Shown here piece by piece: positions 1-8,174 of a stretch of 64,000 nucleotides of DNA. Location: NCBI GenBank assembly GCA_021324185.1, contig JAJPJN010000046.1, positions 1-64,000 of the forward strand, written 5' to 3'. The notes under the pieces are model-generated. The model saw nothing but the letters and a program-made list of their open reading frames with translations, made no database searches and had not been told where the DNA came from. This stretch comes from Terriglobia bacterium. GTDB taxonomy: Bacteria; Acidobacteriota; Terriglobia; Bryobacterales; Bryobacteraceae. Numbering within the stretch: position 1 is the first letter of the stretch; every line of letters starts with the position of its first letter. The translations under genes and the position numbers were made by a program.

Positions 1-162
1 CGCGATTTGCTTTGGGGTTGCCATAAAGATGGCTCCAGTATCGGGCGGGGGTGTGCGGGGTTCGGGGCAACAGAGGAGTTAAGTTGCTGGGGCGGAAGGA
101 AATATATTCCTGGGAACTTTCGTCAATGAAAGGGTTTGATATCTTTTTCCAAAGGGTCTGCT

Positions 163-3100
163 ATGAATTACCACGTTCAGCGAATCATTTCGCGCGTAAT
201 TCCGATGACTTTAGGGCTGTGTGTCTGCCTCTGTGCTCAGGAGTTTCGCGCCACGTTAACCGGGATTGTCACCGATCCTTCGGGGGCTGTGGTTCCGAAG
301 GCCACTGTGGAGGCGGTGAATCGAGACACGCAACAGAAATACACGGTAGCGACGACGAGTAAGGGCGATTACTTCATACCGTACATGCTGCCTGGCACGT
401 ATACGGTGACCGTCACGGCGCCGGGGTTCCAGAAGAAGGTGCAGGACAACGTAGTGCTCGATGCGTCGAAGACGTTCGGGCTGAATATTCAATTGCAGAT
501 TGGGGCCGCGACGCAAACGGTGGAAGTGACGGCGGCGCCGCCGCTGATTGAAACGGCTACGGGTTCGGGCGGCACGATCCTGACGCAAGAGGAGTTGCAG
601 AGCGTGCCGCTGAACGGGCGGCAGGTGTATACGCTGCTGGGTACAACGCCGGGCTCGCAGTTTGCGCAGACGCAGTTCGGCGCAAACGGCTATTCGGGCA
701 CGCGCGGCTGGGACGTTTCGAACAATTACACGCTGGGTGGCGGCGTTCAGAATTACCAGCAGTTCACGTTAAACGGCACCAACATGACAATCCAGTACAG
801 CTATCAAAGCCAGGGGACCGGGACATGGGAAATTGCGCCGAATGTCGATGCACTGCAGGAAGTGAACGTCATGGAGCAAACGTACGATGCGCGCTATGGG
901 CGCACGGGCGGGGGCACCGTGAATATGGTGGTGAAATCGGGCACGAATCAGTTTCATGGCACGGCTTACGATTACCTGGAAAACGGGCACCTGAACGCGA
1001 ACAATTTTGAGAACAACGTGACGGGCATTCCGAAGCAGATGGTGCATCAGAACCAGTTTGGCGGCACGATCGGGGGTCCGGTGAAGAAAGACAAGATCTT
1101 CTTTTTCGGCAGCTATGAAGGGTATCGCGAAGGCATTCCATTTACGGATGTGGCGAGCACGGTTCCGGCGTATCTGCGGCCGAGTTCGAACGGCGTGAAT
1201 TTTGGGAACACGGCGCAGAGCGGCGTGCTTTATCAGGTCTACGATCCGAATACGACGACGTGCCTGACGCCCGGGAATGCGCCGGCGCCGGGTACGGCGA
1301 TCGGGAATTGCCCTTCGCCGAATCACTACGGGCGCACGATGTTTCCGAACGATACGATACCGGCCAGCCGCATCAACCCGATCGGCGCCGCGATTCTGAA
1401 TCTGTATCCGCTGCCGAACAGCGCCGGTGCATCGTTAAGCAGCAACCTGGTGACGTCGGCGCCGGACGTCTATTCTTACGACCAGCCGATGGTGCGGGTG
1501 GATTACGATACGAGCGACAAGACGCGCTGGTACAGCCTGTTTGCGTTCCAGCACGGGACGGAAAATCGAAACACAAACGGGTTGTCGGGCGTAGCGGAGA
1601 CGGGCAACATTGACCACATCCGGCAGGATTTGACTGCGAGCCAGGATATGACGCATATCTTCAGCCCGACCTTGCTGGCGGATTTTAAATTGTCGTACTC
1701 ACGGTTTCTGGATTTTCAGCATAACGGCAACCTGAACCTGGCGGTGAATCCGGCCAGCATTGGTTTGACTATGCCGGCGATTCCGACCAAGCCGGTGATC
1801 GATTTGCCTGAGATCAGCCTGAGCGGGTTCGCTTCGGCGGTAGGGAACCAGGTACAGGACGATGTCTGGAACAACTTCATTTTCGATAACGACTGGACGA
1901 AGACGAAGGGCAACCACACGATCCATTTCGGCGGCGAAATAGCCGAGTATCAGCTTGCCGATCCGAATTATGTGGGCCGGCCGAACGGATATTTCAGCTT
2001 TGGGAGTACGTATTCGCAATACAATCCGACGGCGTCGAACACGTGCCCGGGATGCTCGAGCACGGTGCACGACAACATCAGCGTGGCGGACCTGCTGCTT
2101 GGGAATCCGGGCAGCGGCGGGGTGGACTGGAACTGGACGTTCTTCGATTACTACCCGACATGGGCCGTTTACGTGCAGGACGATTGGAAAGTGTCAAAGC
2201 GGCTGACGGTGAATATCGGGCTGCGGTATGACGTACAGATCGGACTGAAGGAGCGGCACAACTATCTGAACCGGGGCGTGTGCATGACGTGCATCAACCC
2301 GATTACCAATAACCCGCAGTTCCAGGCGAATGTGGCGGCCGATACACCGGCGTGGATTGCGGCGGGAATCAATCCGTCGTTGATCTTTCCGGCCTACGGA
2401 GGACTGGAATTTGCGGGCGCGAACGGGCAGTCGCGCGATGCGTATAACACCGACTGGTCAAACATTGAGCCGCGATTCGGATTCGCGTATCAACTGAATC
2501 CGAAGACAGTGATTCGCGGCGGATATGGCGTGGAGTTTGCGGTTGGGCTGGAAGGCGGGACATTCATCGGCGCGACGCAATCGACCGGGTATCAGGCCTC
2601 ATTGAACGGCAATATCACGCCGAGCGGATACTTTGCGAGCGGCAATCCGTTTCCGAACGGAGCGCTGGCTCCGACCGGCAACACGCTTGGACTGCTGACG
2701 AGTATCGGAAATCAGCTTAATGTCGATTTTCCGCAGCGACGTATTCCACGTTCGCAGATTTTCTCGCTGGGTTTCCAGCGCGAACTGCCGTGGGGAATGG
2801 TTCTGGATGCGAAGTTTGCGGGCAATTATACGGACCGGCTGCGGAACGGGACGGCGGGCGCGCCGGGAAGCATCTGGCTGAACGGAACGATGCCTTTTTC
2901 GCAGTATTATCAAGCGCAGGTCAATCCCAATTACTTCAACAGACAGGTGCCGAATCCGTATTACGGGGTAGAGCCGATCACGTCTTCGCGCGGTTCGTCT
3001 CCCACCATCTCAGCCGAAGCGCTGATGACGCCCTATTCGGATTTCAATCTGATTGGGCAGGCGGACGATCCGCTCGGGAGAGAACGCTACAACGCGCTGG

Positions 3101-3867
3101 AGGTGAAGCTCAACAAGCGGCTGATCGGGCAGGGGGCGGGCGGTTTGAGTTTTCAGATTGCGTACACGTACTCGAAAACGATGGAAGATAGCGGGTACAC
3201 AAACGGCTGGCCGTATCAGGATGCGAAGCTGCTGTACGAACTGGTGCCGACGGATCGAACCCACGTGTTTACGATGACGGCGGAGTGGGCGATTCCGGTC
3301 GGGCATGGAGGACACTGGCAGCCGCATGGCGTGCTGGGGCAGGTTGTGAACGACTGGCATATCAACTGGGTGACGTCGATTCAGACGGGCTTCCCATTGG
3401 GAATCAGCCAGCAGTACCAATACGAATGCAACCATCCGTACCGGCCCGATGGCGGACCGACGAACACGGATTATCTGTACAACGTGTATCCATTTACGTT
3501 CACGAATCCGTTCACGGGCGCGCAGCAGGTTTCGACGGGCGGCTGCTGGGTGCCGAACAACGCGATTTCGCAGTATTTCACGACGAGCTTTCTGCCGCAA
3601 CGGATCGGGCAGGTACGCGCGCCATCGGTGCCGAATCTGGATGTTTCGGTGTTCAAGAATTTTTCGATCTGGGAGTCGCTGAAGCTGCAGTTCCGGGCGG
3701 ATGCGTTCAACCTGACGAATACGGCGCTGCGGCAGGCGGTGAATACGAATCCGACGGCGGGACCGCCGGTTTATTCGGGGGGCGTGTGGAGCGGATTCGG
3801 GACGGTGAGCGATCTGCAGTATAACTTTCCGCGGATTATTCAGCTTTCGTTGAAGGCGATTTTTTGA
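163..3867 (+). CDS. TonB-dependent receptor with N-terminal carboxypeptidase regulatory-like domain (Oar-like)
   Basis: A protein of about 1234 residues that begins with a hydrophobic signal peptide ending near LCVCLCAQ. A carboxypeptidase regulatory-like (Ig-fold) domain follows at about residues 26-106, seen in GIVTDPSGAVVPKATVEA and GTYTVTVTAPGF. Next come a TonB plug-like region (VPLNGRQVYTLL, ARYGRTGGGTVNMVVKSGTNQFHGTAYDYL) and a long beta-barrel ending in aromatic Phe (LSLKAIF), as expected for BamA-dependent outer membrane insertion. Acidobacteria carry many paralogues of this Oar-like family, presumed to import polymers or siderophore-like ligands. The substrate cannot be read here. 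I chose ATG 163, preceded by an AAAGGG stretch. A TTG at 136 is also in frame but would put polar residues ahead of the signal peptide. Confidence 0.9.
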   Translation: MNYHVQRIISRVIPMTLGLCVCLCAQEFRATLTGIVTDPSGAVVPKATVEAVNRDTQQKYTVATTSKGDYFIPYMLPGTYTVTVTAPGFQKKVQDNVVLDASKTFGLNIQLQIGAATQTVEVTAAPPLIETATGSGGTILTQEELQSVPLNGRQVYTLLGTTPGSQFAQTQFGANGYSGTRGWDVSNNYTLGGGVQNYQQFTLNGTNMTIQYSYQSQGTGTWEIAPNVDALQEVNVMEQTYDARYGRTGGGTVNMVVKSGTNQFHGTAYDYLENGHLNANNFENNVTGIPKQMVHQNQFGGTIGGPVKKDKIFFFGSYEGYREGIPFTDVASTVPAYLRPSSNGVNFGNTAQSGVLYQVYDPNTTTCLTPGNAPAPGTAIGNCPSPNHYGRTMFPNDTIPASRINPIGAAILNLYPLPNSAGASLSSNLVTSAPDVYSYDQPMVRVDYDTSDKTRWYSLFAFQHGTENRNTNGLSGVAETGNIDHIRQDLTASQDMTHIFSPTLLADFKLSYSRFLDFQHNGNLNLAVNPASIGLTMPAIPTKPVIDLPEISLSGFASAVGNQVQDDVWNNFIFDNDWTKTKGNHTIHFGGEIAEYQLADPNYVGRPNGYFSFGSTYSQYNPTASNTCPGCSSTVHDNISVADLLLGNPGSGGVDWNWTFFDYYPTWAVYVQDDWKVSKRLTVNIGLRYDVQIGLKERHNYLNRGVCMTCINPITNNPQFQANVAADTPAWIAAGINPSLIFPAYGGLEFAGANGQSRDAYNTDWSNIEPRFGFAYQLNPKTVIRGGYGVEFAVGLEGGTFIGATQSTGYQASLNGNITPSGYFASGNPFPNGALAPTGNTLGLLTSIGNQLNVDFPQRRIPRSQIFSLGFQRELPWGMVLDAKFAGNYTDRLRNGTAGAPGSIWLNGTMPFSQYYQAQVNPNYFNRQVPNPYYGVEPITSSRGSSPTISAEALMTPYSDFNLIGQADDPLGRERYNALEVKLNKRLIGQGAGGLSFQIAYTYSKTMEDSGYTNGWPYQDAKLLYELVPTDRTHVFTMTAEWAIPVGHGGHWQPHGVLGQVVNDWHINWVTSIQTGFPLGISQQYQYECNHPYRPDGGPTNTDYLYNVYPFTFTNPFTGAQQVSTGGCWVPNNAISQYFTTSFLPQRIGQVRAPSVPNLDVSVFKNFSIWESLKLQFRADAFNLTNTALRQAVNTNPTAGPPVYSGGVWSGFGTVSDLQYNFPRIIQLSLKAIF

Positions 3868-3879
3868 AGCGGTCAAAAT

Positions 3880-3934
3880 AGCTTTCAGCAGTCAGCTTCC
3901 AGCGGTCAGCTTTTAAGGAAGAAGGACATTTTTC
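3880..3934 (+). repeat. Direct repeat copy A (TCAGC-rich) upstream of the adenosyltransferase gene
   Basis: About 55 bases built of repeated (T)CAGC units followed by TTTTAAGGAA and GACATTTT. It aligns with a second copy at 4682-4734 in the same orientation with only a few mismatches and two one-base gaps. The two copies flank the cobalamin adenosyltransferase gene. Confidence 0.7.
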
Positions 3935-3974
3935 CTTATTGCTGGTGGCTCGCGGGGCGGGGTGGATATAAGGC

Positions 3975-4010
3975 GCCGCCTGGAAAGGCGGCGGCGGGCT
4001 GGAAAGCCCG
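3975..4010 (+). repeat. Double hairpin element
   Basis: Two perfect adjacent inverted repeats. One is GCCGCC-tggaaa-GGCGGC (3975-3992), the other CGGGCT-ggaa-AGCCCG (3995-4010). Both loops hold GGAA. There is no following T-run, so it is more like a dispersed intergenic palindromic element than an intrinsic terminator. Confidence 0.6.
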
Positions 4011-4056
4011 GCCCCACAAGAGGCTTGCTGTAGCAGAGGCTGAAGGCTGATGAACC

Positions 4057-4683
4057 ATGGCTGAACACACGTTTAACGAACCGCGCATTGCGCTGAACCG
4101 GATCTACACGCGAATGGGCGATGCGGGGGAAACGCGTTTAGCCGGCGGGCAGAAGATCGCGAAACACGATCTGCGCATCGAGTGTTATGGCACGGTAGAT
4201 GAACTGAATGCTTTTATCGGGGTGGCGCGGACGACGGCGGAGGCGCTGAGCGGGGACAGCGCTCCACTGAGCTGGCTGGCAGCGATTCTAAAGCGGGTGC
4301 AGCATGAGCTGTTCAATCTGGGTTCGATTCTGGCGACGCTGCCGGAAGATGTGCATCCGAAGCAGCCACGCGTGACGGATGCGGAGGTTGAGCAACTGGA
4401 ACGCGAGATTGACGCGGCGAACGATCAGTTGCAGCCGTTGCGATCGTTTGTGCTGCCGGGTGGGAGCCGGTTGGATGCGGAACTACACGTCTGCCGGACG
4501 GTGTGCCGGAGAGCGGAACGCATTCTGGTGCGGCTTGCCGGGGAGCAGGAAATTCCGGGGGAGGCGCTGCGTTATGTGAACCGGCTCAGCGATGCGCTGT
4601 TTGTGTGGAGCCGCTGGGCGAACCACGTCCTGGGGACGGCGGAGACGCTGTGGGAGCCGAATGCGGCAGCGAGCGGGAAATAG
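4057..4683 (+). CDS. pduO: PduO-type ATP:cob(I)alamin adenosyltransferase
   Basis: A 208-residue protein of the PduO/MMAB family, which transfers the adenosyl group of ATP to cob(I)alamin to make coenzyme B12 in the cytoplasm. The N-terminal ATP-binding signature is visible as IYTRMGDAGETRLAGG (residues 12-27), close to the family TRtGDdGtT motif. It is followed by YGTVDELNAFIG, and the C-terminal conserved RRAERILVRL and YVNRLSDALFVWSRWAN segments are present. The length is normal for a complete single-domain enzyme. No other cobalamin gene is nearby. The gene sits alone between two direct repeats (3880-3934 and 4682-4734). ATG 4057 is the only good start and has no strong Shine-Dalgarno sequence. 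Confidence 0.93.
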   Translation: MAEHTFNEPRIALNRIYTRMGDAGETRLAGGQKIAKHDLRIECYGTVDELNAFIGVARTTAEALSGDSAPLSWLAAILKRVQHELFNLGSILATLPEDVHPKQPRVTDAEVEQLEREIDAANDQLQPLRSFVLPGGSRLDAELHVCRTVCRRAERILVRLAGEQEIPGEALRYVNRLSDALFVWSRWANHVLGTAETLWEPNAAASGK

Positions 4684-4734
4684 CTATCAGCGGTCAGCTA
4701 TCAGCCGTCAGCTAATAAGGAAAAGACATTTTCC
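4682..4734 (+). repeat. Direct repeat copy B (TCAGC-rich)
   Basis: Second copy of the element at 3880-3934. It holds three TCAGC units, then AATAAGGAA and GACATTTT. It begins inside the stop codon of the adenosyltransferase gene and runs to 33 bases before the four-helix-bundle gene remnant. Confidence 0.7.
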
Positions 4735-4767
4735 AGATGTCTTTAGAATGGAGATCCAGGGGGCGCT

Positions 4768-4958
4768 GTGAAAGATTTCCGCGAGTTAAAGGTCTGGGAG
4801 AAGGCGCACGAGCTAACGCTAGCGATCTACCAGATGACGGCCGCCTTTCCGCGGGAAGAATTATTTGGGCTGACGAGTCAACTGCGGCGATGCAGCGCGC
4901 TACCGAGTTGAAACGGATGCTCACGGTGCTCCTTCAGAAGCTGAGAGCTGATCGCTGA
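4768..4958 (+). pseudogene. Remnant of a four-helix-bundle (23S rRNA-intervening-sequence, S23-like) protein gene
   Basis: Reading from GTG 4768 gives a good N-terminus of this roughly 120-residue family (KDFRELKVWEKAHELTLAIY, then FPREELFGLTSQLRR), but it stops at 4909-4911 after 47 codons. The typical C-terminal end (ELKRMLTVLLQKLRADR) follows at once in another frame and stops at 4956-4958. The middle of the protein, normally with the RRAAVSIPANIAEG region and helices 3 and 4, is missing. I infer an internal deletion of roughly 60 codons with loss of frame, with the join near 4888-4905. The family's function is unclear; relatives include the Avd accessory protein of diversity-generating retroelements. 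Confidence 0.75.
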
Positions 4959-4959
4959 T

Positions 4960-4974
4960 GGCCGCTCAGCGGCC
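4960..4974. repeat. Perfect hairpin at the 3' end of the outer membrane protein gene
   Basis: GGCCGC-tca-GCGGCC, a perfect six-base-pair stem with a three-base loop. The loop contains the stop codon of the minus-strand gene that ends at 4966. No T-run follows on either strand, so terminator function is only possible. Confidence 0.5.
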
Positions 4975-6321
4975 AGCGAGCCGGAATCGGAAGAAAATGT
5001 TTCCACCAATTGGATGCTGGCCGTAGTAGGGTTTGATGGAGGCCGGGAGAGAATAGGTTTCGATGTTAGCGCCCAGGCCGGTTTCTATGTAGCGAAAAAG
5101 GCCGAGGTCGCGGGTATAGCCGATCGTGTATGCGCCGATGCGGAACGTGCTGCCATAGAACGTGTCGAGAAATTGCTCGAGGCCGGGTTGCCCGGCAAAG
5201 AGCTCGTCTTTATCGACGAGCTCCATGCGGCCGGTGATGAAGTTCCTGCGCCGGACGGGCAGCACCGATTCCACCGTGTAGGCGTTCAGATTGCGTTTCG
5301 TGTAAGTACTGTGATTGCGGCCCCAGATGAAACTTGAAGACCAGCTTCCGCCGGGCGTGGGCCTCGAGTATTCAATAGACGCGGTAGTTCGGGTCTGATC
5401 GCCCGGTTCGAGCATTTCCGGGTGAGTGAGATGCCCGATGGAGAATTGAGCCGCCCAATTCCTGCCGGGGAAATACCAGAGCCTGGTGGACCAGGAATTG
5501 ATGGGGCCGGAGTCGATGTCCCATCGAAACTCATCGGGTTCCGCACCGTGGAAGCCGCTCGCTTCGAGCTTGAAGTTTCTATAGGCGAGAGCGGCGGTGA
5601 CGACGTCGTTGGCGATATGGGTTGAGTCCTCCCAGTGGTGGGCGATAGGTGCTTGCGGCAGCTCCATCGCTGAAGCTCGATGGGGGTAGGCGATGGGGCC
5701 GAGAGCGGGATCGCCGACGGGTGCGACATAGAGCTGCAAAGTCGTGTTCTCGTTGAGAGAGAGCGCGTATTGGAAACCGAGGGCCATGATGAAGTCGTGC
5801 GGGTGCTGTCCATCGACGATGGGTTTTCCGAAAGCTGTTTCGCCGGTCTGGAACAGAAGCGGGTAGTGGCGGTCCGTGATGGTGGCGGGCTCCAGACTGA
5901 GCATGAGCTGAACTTCGAATGCGCCGTTCGTTCCGAGCCGGTGTTCAGCGGCCCCCATAAACCAGTTCGATGAATAGAACTTGTCGCCGCCGCGCGGCCC
6001 TGATTGCTGCGTATCGTCGAGGAAGGCTTGGGCCATGTACATGGTGTTCCAGGTTCCAACAGGTCTCATAAGCATGGGAGCGGGCCAAGCCGCTGGATTC
6101 AGCGCAGTGCCGGACATGCTATCCATCAGAAACATGCTGGCCGCGTTCATTTGAACCATGTTCATTGCAGGCATCGACATGTCTTGATGAGCCGGTTGCT
6201 GAGCTGCGGTTGGATCCTGGGCGGAGAGAGTGGCGCCTAAGCCGGCGCAGAGCAGGAGGGGCAGCACGCTTTGGAGAAACCGGACTGGCGCTGCGGGGCA
6301 GACAAGCTGGTTAGGGAACAA
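4966..6321 (-). CDS. Exported outer-membrane-like protein with Met-rich N-terminus (possible metal-related)
   Basis: A 451-residue protein with a signal peptide (SVLPLLLCAGLGATLSAQ). A Met-rich stretch containing DMSMPAMNM follows, and the rest is a beta-strand-rich body with alternating aromatic residues (FQYALSLNENTTLQLYVAP, WSTRLWYFPGRNW) ending in FRFRLAGR, consistent with an outer membrane barrel. Segments such as GQHPHDFIMAL, GPIAYPHRASAMELP and AHHWEDSTHIANDVVTA resemble an uncharacterised family that I recall near copper-handling genes. That link and the metal role are inference. The start is TTG 6321, supported by GAGGAG nine bases upstream. The next gene upstream on the same strand encodes a small Cys/His-rich exported protein, which fits a two-gene unit. 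Confidence 0.7.
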   Translation of the reverse strand: MFPNQLVCPAAPVRFLQSVLPLLLCAGLGATLSAQDPTAAQQPAHQDMSMPAMNMVQMNAASMFLMDSMSGTALNPAAWPAPMLMRPVGTWNTMYMAQAFLDDTQQSGPRGGDKFYSSNWFMGAAEHRLGTNGAFEVQLMLSLEPATITDRHYPLLFQTGETAFGKPIVDGQHPHDFIMALGFQYALSLNENTTLQLYVAPVGDPALGPIAYPHRASAMELPQAPIAHHWEDSTHIANDVVTAALAYRNFKLEASGFHGAEPDEFRWDIDSGPINSWSTRLWYFPGRNWAAQFSIGHLTHPEMLEPGDQTRTTASIEYSRPTPGGSWSSSFIWGRNHSTYTKRNLNAYTVESVLPVRRRNFITGRMELVDKDELFAGQPGLEQFLDTFYGSTFRIGAYTIGYTRDLGLFRYIETGLGANIETYSLPASIKPYYGQHPIGGNIFFRFRLAGR

Positions 6322-6451
6322 TGGGTTGATCTCCTCATCTTGAAAAATCAGCGAGCCTTGTCGCGCGGCGTTTAAGGGCGCTGGCGTGCAGGCTCGTCAT
6401 CTGCTGCCTGAAATTCGCGGCAGCAACAAATGGGCAGAAATCAACCGAAGT

Positions 6452-6814
6452 TCAGACGCGGAGAACGACGGAGGACAGGTCAAGAAATCCGGGCGGGGAC
6501 GCAGACCCCTGCGAAACTTTGGCCTGCGCGGCGGGGAGCGGACGCATGAAAGCCGACGTTGAAACAAGCGTCGCAACAGGCTGTGGCGGGGTGAGGTGCA
6601 CGACCGAAGGTGCTGCAAGCGCGACTGCCATGGGATGCGCACACGCCAACGGAGATTGATCTGCGGGCGCGTGATGATGCCGATGACAGGGCGGGAGATT
6701 GCTGAACGAGGTACTTTCACAAGGAGCAACGGCGCACGCGATGGAACATTTCGCACTGGCGAAGAGGAACAGCAACGCGAGAAACACGGCCGCCAGATGT
6801 GAGGAACCGCGCAT
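6452..6814 (-). CDS. Small exported Cys/His-rich protein
   Basis: About 120 residues from ATG 6814. A hydrophobic signal-like segment (HLAAVFLALLFLFASA) is followed by KCSIACAVAPCE and a metal-ligand-like cluster, LPPCHRHHHAPADQSPLACAHPMA. The Cys and His spacing suggests metal binding, but I recognise no named family. It precedes the Met-rich outer-membrane-like gene on the same strand with a gap of about 130 bases. An upstream in-frame start at 6859 is possible but would place charged residues before the signal peptide. Confidence that it is a real gene is moderate: it is short and Ala/Pro-rich. Confidence 0.5.
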   Translation of the reverse strand: MRGSSHLAAVFLALLFLFASAKCSIACAVAPCESTSFSNLPPCHRHHHAPADQSPLACAHPMAVALAAPSVVHLTPPQPVATLVSTSAFMRPLPAAQAKVSQGSASPPGFLDLSSVVLRV

Positions 6815-6883
6815 TGCCCTTATGCTAGCATCGCAGCGCCTGAGACTGGTTTTGTGCACAATCGGGAGTAAAATTTGTAGCGC

Positions 6884-8038
6884 TCACGAAGATCCTTGGG
6901 CCGCGAAAAACGAGCGGATATCTTGTGCCAGCAGCTCAGGCTCTTCCCATGCTGCAAAATGTCCCCCGCGCGGCATGTCAGACCAGTGCCGGACATTGTA
7001 GCCGCGCTCAATCCACTCACGAGGAGGAAAGGGTTCCTCTTTTGGGAAGCGCGCGACGGCGCAAGGCACCCGAACGAAGTCCGTTTCGCCGAATTGAAGC
7101 GGTGCTTTTCTGCCTTCGTAATACAAACGGAAAGAGGAGTTGATCGTTTCGGTCATCCAGTAGAGCGTCACATTCGCCAACAACTCATCGAGGACAAAGC
7201 GTTGACGAAGCTCTCCGTCGCAGTCGGACCAGTCATGGAACTTCTCGAGTATCCAAGCCGCTAAACCCGCGGGCGAGTCGTTCAGGGCGTAGGCTGCTGT
7301 TTGAGGGCGCGTCCTCTGAATGTGAGCGTAGGCGCCGCTCTGCTCATACCAGCGTTCTGCATCGCTAAGAAATTGTTGTTCCGCGCTCGTCAGTTTCGCT
7401 CCCTGTTTGAGATAGGGCCGGTACGATCCCGGAATATAGTTCAAATGAATGCCGATCATACGATGGGCGTGTCTGAGCCCCAACATCGTGCTTACGCTGG
7501 CGCCAATATCGCCACCTTGGGCGGCGAATCGGCTATATCCCAACTGGCCCATCAGATTCGCCCATAAGGCGGCAATGCGGGCGGTGTTCATACCGGGGCG
7601 GTCCGGCCGATCCGAAAAACCGTACCCGGGCAGGGAGGGAACGACGACGTCAAAAGACGTGGTGAGATTTTCGTCATGAGCGGCAGGGCCGGTCAACAGA
7701 GGAATGAGCCGCAGAAATTCCAGAAAAGATCCGGGCCACCCATGTGTCAGGATTAGCGGGATCGGATGCGGTCCCTTGCCGCGCTCGTAGATAAAATGGA
7801 CTCCGACTCCATCAGCCAGGTACCGGTAGTGATGGAAAGCTGAGAGCCTTTCCACCTGTGCTTTCCAGTCAAACTGATCAATCCAATAGCGGCAAATCTC
7901 CTGGAGGAACCCACGGTCGAATCCGTACTGCCAATCGGCGCCCTGGACCTCATCCGGCCATCTGGTCCGTGCCAGCCGGTCTCGAAAGTCGTCTACGGCC
8001 GACTGGGAAAACGGTATAGCGAACGGTTCAATGGCCAC
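6884..8038 (-). CDS. Epoxide hydrolase (alpha/beta hydrolase with EHN N-terminal domain)
   Basis: A 384-residue protein of the microsomal-type epoxide hydrolase family. The N-terminal EHN domain covers about residues 1-110 (PFAIPFSQSAVDDFRDRLARTRWPDE, with the conserved R-TRWPD pattern). The alpha/beta hydrolase core follows, with oxyanion motif HGWPGS near residue 99, nucleophile Asp in GGDIGAS near residue 176, and catalytic His in PRGGHFAAWE near the C-terminus. The reaction would be hydrolysis of an epoxide to a diol in the cytoplasm; the substrate is unknown. The start is GTG 8038 with an AGAAGAG sequence five bases upstream. It stands divergent from the AI-2E-family transporter and has no operon partner. 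Confidence 0.92.
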   Translation of the reverse strand: MAIEPFAIPFSQSAVDDFRDRLARTRWPDEVQGADWQYGFDRGFLQEICRYWIDQFDWKAQVERLSAFHHYRYLADGVGVHFIYERGKGPHPIPLILTHGWPGSFLEFLRLIPLLTGPAAHDENLTTSFDVVVPSLPGYGFSDRPDRPGMNTARIAALWANLMGQLGYSRFAAQGGDIGASVSTMLGLRHAHRMIGIHLNYIPGSYRPYLKQGAKLTSAEQQFLSDAERWYEQSGAYAHIQRTRPQTAAYALNDSPAGLAAWILEKFHDWSDCDGELRQRFVLDELLANVTLYWMTETINSSFRLYYEGRKAPLQFGETDFVRVPCAVARFPKEEPFPPREWIERGYNVRHWSDMPRGGHFAAWEEPELLAQDIRSFFAAQGSS

Positions 8039-8159
8039 AAGTCTCTTCTAATCTTCACATTCAGGTTTGTGGGAGTTCGTGTGCGCGAGCCATAACCCCG
8101 CGCCTAGCGTGGAACTTCTGTAGATTGTCATTTTGCGTGAGAGCGCGTCCATACTTAAT

Positions 8160-8166
8160 AAGGAGG
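8160..8166 (+). promoter_or_regulatory. Strong Shine-Dalgarno sequence before a non-canonical ATC start
   Basis: AAGGAGG, a full match to the anti-Shine-Dalgarno core, ending eight bases before ATC 8175, which is in frame with the transporter. No ATG, GTG or TTG lies at a usable distance. Confidence 0.6.
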
Positions 8167-8174
8167 AGCTTCCC

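Noticed and set aside
1-162. Left edge before the first TonB receptor, including a 103-codon frame at 51-362
   Set aside because: The frame overlaps the receptor in another phase and has no domain; I see no promoter or RNA in this edge.
3010-3876. 288-codon frame opposite the first TonB receptor
   Set aside because: Arg-rich shadow of barrel-coding sequence.
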